From an uncultured Lachnospiraceae bacterium (lineage in GTDB: Bacteria; Bacillota; Clostridia; Lachnospirales; Lachnospiraceae): a stretch of 19,801 nt of DNA. The position numbers and the translations under genes are program-made. Positions 14,784-19,801 of the stretch are shown here, piece after piece. The stretch is taken from positions 1 through 19,801 of the forward strand of contig CAJTPM010000051.1 in the NCBI GenBank assembly GCA_910578085.1, read 5' to 3'. The notes beneath the pieces are model-generated. The model saw only the letters and a list, made by a program, of their open reading frames with translations, had not been told where the DNA came from and did no database searches. The first letter of the stretch is position 1. Every line of letters starts with the position of its first letter.

Positions 14784-15111
14784 TCGTTTCCTCCAATACT
14801 TCTGTCATAAATTGACTGTTTATTACTATTTTACTGATATCAGCAATTACTTTAAGATCAGCCTGGCTTACCTCCTGTGCCCTGTATGCAAACTGAATTG
14901 GCCTTGCCACGACATCTTCATTTGCAAATGCCGCCAGACTATAGCCATAAAGGTTGACAAGATTTTCCAACTGCGCAACAGTCAAATTTCTTTCTCCTGT
15001 TTCTACTTTAGAGATAAATGTCTGGGTTACACCGAGATATTCCGCAATCTGTCCCTGTCTCAATCCGGATTGTTCTCTCATCAGTTTTAATTTCTCGTAT
15101 ATAGCCGCCAT
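14776..15111 (-). CDS. XRE-family helix-turn-helix regulator
   Basis: A 111-residue Cro/C1-type regulator starting MAAIYEKLKLM. The HTH is at about 11-48 (LRQGQIAEYLGVTQTFISKVETG). The C-terminal half is helical and may bind the ImmA partner. I chose the ATG at 15111 because GGAAGGGGGG lies 5-6 bp before it; the longer frame starting at 15159 begins upstream of this site and overlaps the promoter. It overlaps the ImmA gene by 8 bp, the normal coupled arrangement. It is probably a repressor of its own operon, relieved by ImmA cleavage in the intact system. With ImmA damaged, the operon may be locked. Confidence 0.88.
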   Translation of the reverse strand: MAAIYEKLKLMREQSGLRQGQIAEYLGVTQTFISKVETGERNLTVAQLENLVNLYGYSLAAFANEDVVARPIQFAYRAQEVSQADLKVIADISKIVINSQFMTEVLEETNG

Positions 15112-15138
15112 AATTACCCCCCTTCCTGTTCCAATGAT

Positions 15139-15166
15139 ATTATACATCAATTTTGTCATATTTCAA
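15139..15166 (-). promoter_or_regulatory. Promoter of the XRE-ImmA-PIN operon
   Basis: On the - strand TTGAAA (15166-15161) and TATAAT (15144-15139) are separated by 16 bp. The leader is about 20-25 nt and contains the ribosome binding site. The start supports the ATG at 15111 as the true start of the XRE gene. Confidence 0.65.
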
Positions 15167-15200
15167 ATATATTCTTTTACTTTTTTATGACTTCGTATAT

Positions 15201-16307
15201 TTACAATTTCAACTCGACTTCATATTCCATTGTCACTTCGTCCTCAAAATTTCCCCGACTGCCATCCTTTTCCTTCCCCAAGTACGAACCCCATATTCTT
15301 CTTACAAACGCTTCGCTTTCTGTACCGTGCATTCTTATCTCTAAAAGAGAGGCTATCCTGTCTCTGTCTGTAAAAATAGTAAAATAATTTTCGTTCAATG
15401 CATAACCATATCCGGTTCCAAACTGACGACAAAGAGACATAAACCGTCAAAGATCAACTCCCCCAGCTGTCTCTTCAAACTGCGAATCCTGTTTATATTA
15501 TAATCAATTCCCTCATACCGGAAAATTGTATCCAGCATGGCGGAAAACAGAGCTTCCTTTGATTCATAATTCCATGGATCAAAGCTGCCGATGATAACAA
15601 TATCATCCTTCCGTTCCAGTTCCTTTTTTACATTATTAATGATCGTTGTCTTTCCCTGCCCGCATGCTCCCGAAAGACTGATAACATATTTTCTGCGGGG
15701 CTCACAGGTGCGTATGATATCGCTGATCGTTCAAATCAATTCTCTTCGGTTAAGCAAGTCGTAATCCTCTGCTTCCTTTTTCAAAATAAATGATGCCGCC
15801 TGTACCGGTAATATCTCCCTGATAAAGTTCTTTCAGGGTGTACGTATTATAAATCCTCTTATCTTCATTCCCAGTTAATTTATGGTTGCGAAAAATCAGG
15901 CTTACCACCAACAGCAACAGCATTCCCGCTGCCAAAACAGGTTTATAAATATTAAATTGTGCATCTCCCGTTATATAAAGAGCTAATGTATAGGCAAGAA
16001 GTAAACTCCCTGCAACCATGCCGGACATCAAAGCCCTATCAAACTCTGTGACTACTGGCGGCCGCAACCATTCCCAGGCTTTTGTGCTAAGTATGACAAC
16101 ACAAAAGCAAAGCAACGCTACAAAGCCGAATCCCACCGCTCCAAGATTACTCAGCATAAAAGAGCACCCGTCAAAAATATCCGCTATGATAATGGTCATA
16201 CAGATTATGATTCCCCACAGGAGTGTTCTTTCGGTTATGTATTTTCTGAATAGTGCTACCCTGTCCTGCCATACCGTTTTTTTGCTCTCATACCCTTTAC
16301 TTCGCAT
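15201..16307 (-). pseudogene. Membrane-anchored KAP-type P-loop NTPase, broken by frameshift, stop and deletion
   Basis: Three pieces in gene order. The N-terminal piece (16307-15750, ATG 16307 or GTG 16319) has about four membrane helices and ends NTYTLKELYQGDITGTGGII, where an apparent one-base insertion in the GAAAAAGG run near 15775 shifts the frame. The second frame continues EAEDYDLLNRREL, has an in-frame TGA at 15733-15731, then encodes the P-loop SGACGQGKTTIINNVKKEL (Walker A about 15670-15644) and IIGSFDPWNYESKEALFSAML, a KAP-family pattern. This piece runs out near 15430. A third piece (15440-15201, YALNENYFTIFTDRDRI and RRIWGSYLG) looks like the C-terminus. The several hundred residues expected between are absent. 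KAP NTPases are membrane-associated, and some act in phage exclusion (PifA); a defence role here is only a guess. Confidence 0.68.
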
Positions 16308-16470
16308 ACCGTAAATCACTCCTCTTTTTTCATAAAACTTCCATTCTCATGCAATTTCTTATCATCACTCTAAAACTTGAAAGGTTATGAGATATTGTAT
16401 CGAATCGCCATCATATGAGCATCGCTTTGAAGCAGTTCCCCGGTAATTCTTTCAGATTCTACTGATAGCA

Positions 16471-16868
16471 GTGATGTCAGTGTCATCGGAGCAAGCCATA
16501 AATGCACACTACATCCTTGTTCAGTGGCAAGAGGATCTTGATGAAAACCTAAAACGGGCCGTAGGAAGTGCGATTCAAGTAACGAAAAACGCTATCGCAA
16601 TTTGCGATGAATTGCAGCGTCCACATCTATTAACAGAAATCGGCAAGGAGCGCATCCGCCGCGCCGCAAAGAAGATCGCCGCCGACAACCCCGGCAAGTT
16701 CTTTGACGGCGGCTTCCGCGTCTTCAAGCTGGCCGACACCAACATGGCCGATGTGTACTACTCCGCCGGGGAATACGACCAGAGTATGCTTGACCAACTG
16801 GTGAGCAACATCAAGCCCGACCGCACCGACCTGGACCTGCTGTTCGGCTGCCTGCTGGAGTGGGGCAA
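16471..16868 (+). pseudogene. Fragment of a type III restriction-modification methyltransferase (Mod)
   Basis: From the ATG at 16471 the frame reads NAHYILVQWQEDLDENLK, then HLLTEIGKERIRRAAKKI, then GFRVFKLADTNMADVYYSAGEY and TDLDLLFGCLLEWG. These are the consecutive conserved segments of the C-terminal half of Mod subunits (adenine-specific DNA methyltransferases of type III systems). The catalytic DPPY and FxGxG motifs are not present upstream. At about 16862-16868 the homology stops and the frame runs on into an unrelated gene fragment. Codon use is clearly more GC-rich than in the flanking DNA (16620-16860). No Res gene is nearby. Confidence 0.75.
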
Positions 16869-17132
16869 AAGTTTTTGTTGGAGCTTGGAAAAGGATACCT
16901 GTTTGAGGCCAGGCAGAAACGGTTCACTTACCGGGAAGAAAATTTCTATGTGGACCTTGTTTTTTATAACCGTCTGCTCCGCTGCTATGTGCTGATTGAT
17001 TTGAAAATTGACAAGCTGACTCATCAGGACTTGGGGCAGATGCTGATGTATGTGCATTGTTTCAATTTGTCGGATATAGTGCTAAATTATTATTTTAGGC
17101 AGACTTTTGTTGCTGCTTATGGGAGAAAATAA
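16860..17132 (+). pseudogene. Fragment of a DUF1016/YhcG-type PDDEXK nuclease
   Basis: Read from 16860, the frame gives QKFLLELGKGYLFEARQKRF, then FYVDLVFYNRLLRCYVLIDLKI and KLTHQDLGQMLMYV. This is the C-terminal nuclease core of the DUF1016/YhcG family: Asp in FYVDLVFY and the D-x-K pair in LIDLK form the PD-(D/E)xK site. Homology fades after about 17062, where the family normally continues. The N-terminal half is missing, and the fragment is joined out of frame to a Mod methyltransferase piece. No start codon with a ribosome binding site is present, so it is unlikely to be expressed as a functional protein. Confidence 0.75.
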
Positions 17133-17138
17133 CCAATA

Positions 17139-17153
17139 GCAACTTAAAGTTGC
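17139..17153. promoter_or_regulatory. Perfect palindrome upstream of the XRE/ABC module
   Basis: GCAACTT-A-AAGTTGC is a 7-bp perfect inverted repeat about one base apart, 74 bp before the regulator ATG. TTGCGG overlaps its right edge, but the matching -10 (GATAGA) is poor. Size and position suit an autoregulatory operator for the XRE protein, though it could also be debris at the edge of the nuclease fragment. Confidence 0.4.
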
Positions 17154-17226
17154 GGAATTGTCAGAGCTGAATGATAGACATTTTGAGCCATTATGCTACT
17201 ATGGGCGAGAACAAGGAGGAAAAAAT

Positions 17227-18000
17227 ATGACATTCGGAGAAAAGCTGTATAAGCTACGGAAGTCACAAGGACTTTCACAGGAAGCACTGGCAGAAAAATT
17301 AAACACAAGCAGACAGGCAGTAAGCAAATGGGAAAATAACAATGGTTATCCCGAAACAGAAAAGATAATCTTAATCAGCAAAATATTTCAAGTGAAATTA
17401 GATGACCTATTGCTTGATGACAGGGCGATTGGTTCAGATAATGAAAAAAAATTACAGGAAGAAACGAAAGGGTTTTATGTAAGCAGGGAAACAGCAAATG
17501 GCTTCCTGTTCTATTACAAAAGAAAATTTTTGCTGTTGGCAACGGCATGTGGAATTGCGTTAGGCTGTAATTCAGTATCTTATACTTCTACGGAACATTA
17601 CTTTTTTGCTTCCAGTGTTGCGCCAATACTTACAACCATATCTATTATGCTCTTACTTGCTGTTGTGATCTACATTGCGTTGAAACAAAATCCGTATAGG
17701 GTTCTTCGGAAAAAGGAACTTGTATTTGCGGAGGAAGTGCGAAAGGAAATACAGGAAGAATTTCTTAAAATGAAGAAAATGTTGGTTGGAGGTATTGCGC
17801 TTGGTCTTTTGATATTTGTAGCTGTTGGCAGTGGTTGGGGGCTTCCTGTATTTGAGAGTATGAAGTATATGGATATACTGTTTTGCATTACTCTCTCCAT
17901 GATTTTAAGCGGTATTGGCAGCTTTATCACATTTTTCTGTATAGGAATTTACTGGTCTTATTCCATACTGCTCCGAAATCAGAATGAAAAAAATATCTGA
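17227..18000 (+). CDS. Membrane-anchored XRE-family regulator
   Basis: A 257-residue protein with an N-terminal Cro/C1-type HTH (about 1-60; LSQEALAEKLNTSRQAVSKWE) and about four C-terminal membrane helices: about 96-114, 124-150, 182-206 and 214-248. The long cytoplasmic linkers between them are basic. I chose the ATG at 17227 because AAGGAGGAAAAAAT lies directly before it; the reading frame is open back to 17158 without a good start. It is followed at 48 bp by a BceA-like ATPase and permease pair, an arrangement common in Clostridia, where the HTH-membrane protein likely senses the transporter or envelope and controls the operon. This region is clearly more AT-rich than 1-13100, consistent with separate acquisition. 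Confidence 0.9.
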   Translation: MTFGEKLYKLRKSQGLSQEALAEKLNTSRQAVSKWENNNGYPETEKIILISKIFQVKLDDLLLDDRAIGSDNEKKLQEETKGFYVSRETANGFLFYYKRKFLLLATACGIALGCNSVSYTSTEHYFFASSVAPILTTISIMLLLAVVIYIALKQNPYRVLRKKELVFAEEVRKEIQEEFLKMKKMLVGGIALGLLIFVAVGSGWGLPVFESMKYMDILFCITLSMILSGIGSFITFFCIGIYWSYSILLRNQNEKNI

Positions 18001-18048
18001 TTTATTAGAATCCAATATTTAAGCAGAAGAAAGGAATGGTGGGATATT

Positions 18049-18840
18049 ATGGCGAGAAACCATTTTATTGAGGTTAAAAACCTTGTAAAGAATTATGGCA
18101 TGGGAAATATAAAAGTTACCGCTGTTGACAATGTAAGTTTCCATGTAGATAAGGGGGCTTTTATTGGAATCATGGGTGCTTCCGGTTCGGGAAAAACGAC
18201 CATATTAAATATTCTGGCTACCATAGACAAAATGTCTGACGGGCAGGTTCTTTATGACATGGCTGATATTTCCCAAATGACCGAGGAGGAATTATCAGAT
18301 TTCCGGCAGGAAAACCTTGGATTCGTCTTTCAAGACTATAACCTGTTAGATACATTGAGTATTGAAGAAAATATCATGCTTCCTATGGCTCTTTGCAGGC
18401 ATAAAACGAGCACAGCTCGTTTGAAAGAAGAAATTGAAAGCAGAGTAAAGAGTATATCAGAAACTTTACATATCTGCGACATTTTAAGCAAATTTCCATA
18501 TGAAGTGTCTGGCGGTCAAAAACAGCGGGCGGCTTGTGCAAGGGCACTTGTCAATAATCCCAAACTGATTCTTGCTGATGAACCAACGGGGGCACTGGAT
18601 TCAAACTCATCTGCTATGCTTCTTCATACTTTACAGATTATGAACAGGGAATTAGGAGCAACGATTTTAATGGTAACACATGATGTATTTTCAGCCTGTT
18701 ATTGTGAAAAAATATTGTTTTTAAGTGACGGTAAGATATGCTCTGAACTGGAACGGGGAAATATGGGTAAAAAAGAGTATTTAAACCGTATTCTTGATAT
18801 GCAGTCCAAAATCGGGGGTGATGATATTTATGCTGAATAA
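18049..18840 (+). CDS. ABC transporter ATPase, BceA-like
   Basis: A 263-residue ABC ATPase. Walker A is GASGSGKTT (43-51), the Q-loop is VFQDYNLLDTLS (93-104), the signature VSGGQKQRAA (153-162), Walker B LILADE (173-178), the D-loop GALDSNS and switch H211. The FQDYNLLDTLSI element and the overall length are typical of BceA-type peptide-antibiotic detoxification ATPases. The ATG at 18049 has GGTGGGA 4-5 bp upstream. The last 11 bases overlap the start of the permease gene, so the two are co-translated. It lacks a neighbouring two-component system; the upstream membrane XRE protein probably takes that role. Confidence 0.93.
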   Translation: MARNHFIEVKNLVKNYGMGNIKVTAVDNVSFHVDKGAFIGIMGASGSGKTTILNILATIDKMSDGQVLYDMADISQMTEEELSDFRQENLGFVFQDYNLLDTLSIEENIMLPMALCRHKTSTARLKEEIESRVKSISETLHICDILSKFPYEVSGGQKQRAACARALVNNPKLILADEPTGALDSNSSAMLLHTLQIMNRELGATILMVTHDVFSACYCEKILFLSDGKICSELERGNMGKKEYLNRILDMQSKIGGDDIYAE

Positions 18841-19771
18841 ACTTGCATTACGAAATGCCCGCAGGCTGTGGAAAGATTATCTGAATTACTTTCTAACCTT
18901 GTGTATGATAACAGCCCTCACTTTTTCCTTTCATTCTTTGCTGTTTTCAAAGGATATTTACGAAATGATTCATTTTGGAAACAACGGGGAGCTTTCTACG
19001 GCAGGAACAATGTTAGTTACATTTATGGCAGTTTCCACAGTGGCAATCCTTATGATTGTTGCATGGCTGATAAACTATATGACACGTTTTATTTTAGAAA
19101 AAAGAAGCCGGGAATTTGCAATTTACTTATTATCGGGAATGAAGAAAAAGCAGATTGCAGCCCTTTACATGAAAGAAAATTTCTATCTTGGAATATCCGC
19201 TCTTTTTGTGGGACTCCTTTTGGGGAGCGGGTTACAGCAGATATTATTTTATGTTTTTTATAAAAGTATCGGGAAAAATCACAGGGTAAATATAGAAATA
19301 TCAGCAGGAAGCATCTTATTGACAATTATCCTGTACGGGGCGTGTTTTATGATTGCCCTTTTTCGGAATAAGAAGAAATTCTCCAATATGGAAATCATAA
19401 GTCTACTTAACATGGACAGGCAGAATGAAACAGTAAACGAGAAAAGAAATGCTATATGGAAGTGGTTATTCTATCTTTCCATGGGAAATGTATTGTTTTT
19501 ATATTTTCTCATTTTTACCGGAAGGATAACAAAATGGGCGGCAGTATTTGAAATGATTGGGCTTGCCTTTACATTTTACTTTTTCTATTTAGGGCTTTCG
19601 GCTTTTTTGATGAAATATATAAAAAGCAAAGGGAGCTTGATTTATAAAAAAGACTGTTTGTTTTTAATGCGTCAGTTTTCCTCTAAAATGCGGAATACGT
19701 GTTTTGTATTGGGAACACTAAGCCTGTTATTTATGTTTGCTTTAGTAGCTTCCTGTATAATTCAAATATAG
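18830..19771 (+). pseudogene. BceB-like FtsX permease, truncated after seven membrane helices
   Basis: From the ATG at 18830 (GGGGGTG 9-10 bp upstream) the frame encodes 313 residues starting MLNKLALRNARRLWKDYL. Seven hydrophobic segments are visible, the last being FVLGTLSLLFMFALVASCI. BceB-type permeases are normally about twice as long: after the seventh helix they have a large extracellular ligand-sensing domain, then three more helices. Here the frame stops at 19771 right where that domain should begin. The other two frames also close before the window ends (TAA and TGA within about 40 bp), so a single indel cannot restore the gene. I infer a deletion or insertion junction near 19755-19770. 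Without the sensing domain, transport or signalling is unlikely. If the remaining half lies beyond the window, it would be separated. Confidence 0.75.
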
Positions 19772-19801
19772 GGAATTCCAAGAAGGGTGGTTGATAAAAA
19801 G

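Noticed and set aside
16387..16446. 19-codon + strand ORF (MRYCIESPSYEHRFEAVPR)
   Set aside because: AAAGG is only two bases before the ATG and no family resemblance is visible; probably chance or gene debris.
18794..18829. Upstream ATG at 18794 for the BceB-like permease
   Set aside because: The internal ATG at 18830 matches the family N-terminus (MLNKLALRNARR) and has a spaced GGGGGTG site; the earlier ATG lies deep inside the ATPase gene.
19700..19801. Simple frameshift as cause of the short permease
   Set aside because: All three frames terminate before the end of the window, so one indel would not restore the gene.

Overview
The window looks like chromosomal DNA of an anaerobic gut Firmicute, most likely a member of the Lachnospiraceae or another Clostridia. 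This rests on several signs: strong Shine-Dalgarno sites, moderate GC with AT-rich spacers, paired heterodimeric ABC exporters, a cysteine-rich small-domain protein beside lrgAB, OmpR-type two-component/ABC modules, and a typical Clostridial set of XRE, ImmA and PIN fragments. No species-level call is possible by eye. I see no tRNA, rRNA, CRISPR array or intact mobile element.

Left part (1-4888, + strand): a PlsC-like acyltransferase with a near-consensus promoter, then two overlapping genes for a heterodimeric ABC exporter. The first subunit is catalytically degenerate and the second is canonical. A convergent AAA-type ATPase gene (4908-5972, - strand) ends 19 bp from the exporter and starts beside an unusual array of about eight T-tract/TATA units spaced 10 bp apart (5983-6060).

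Middle part (6215-13102, - strand): an lrgA-lrgB-cysteine-rich protein operon with its own extended -10 promoter. Next comes an antimicrobial-peptide-type module, read from high to low coordinates: response regulator, histidine kinase, an 8-TM FtsX-type permease and an ABC ATPase, closed by a terminator at 7671-7705. Two 11-bp direct repeats in front of the permease look like the response-regulator site.

Right part (13126-17132): a decayed accessory region. It contains an apparently intact ten-cysteine zinc-ribbon protein, a hidden TTG-started PIN-domain remnant, a frameshifted ImmA/IrrE metallopeptidase, an intact XRE regulator, a broken membrane-anchored KAP-type P-loop NTPase, and a chimera of a type III restriction-modification Mod fragment with a DUF1016/YhcG nuclease fragment. 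Each broken gene seems to have lost an internal or terminal segment. The ImmA lesion lies at a sequence that could encode both sides of the junction in two frames, which suggests deletion between short repeats.

Right end (17227-19801, + strand): a more AT-rich module with a membrane-anchored XRE regulator, a BceA-like ATPase and a BceB-like permease. The permease stops after seven membrane segments, and all three frames close before the window ends, so the gene is truncated.

No fully new system can be claimed. The best leads are the phased repeat array at the AAA ATPase, the ten-cysteine zinc-ribbon protein joined to a two-component system, and the cluster of deletion-scarred toxin/defence genes.
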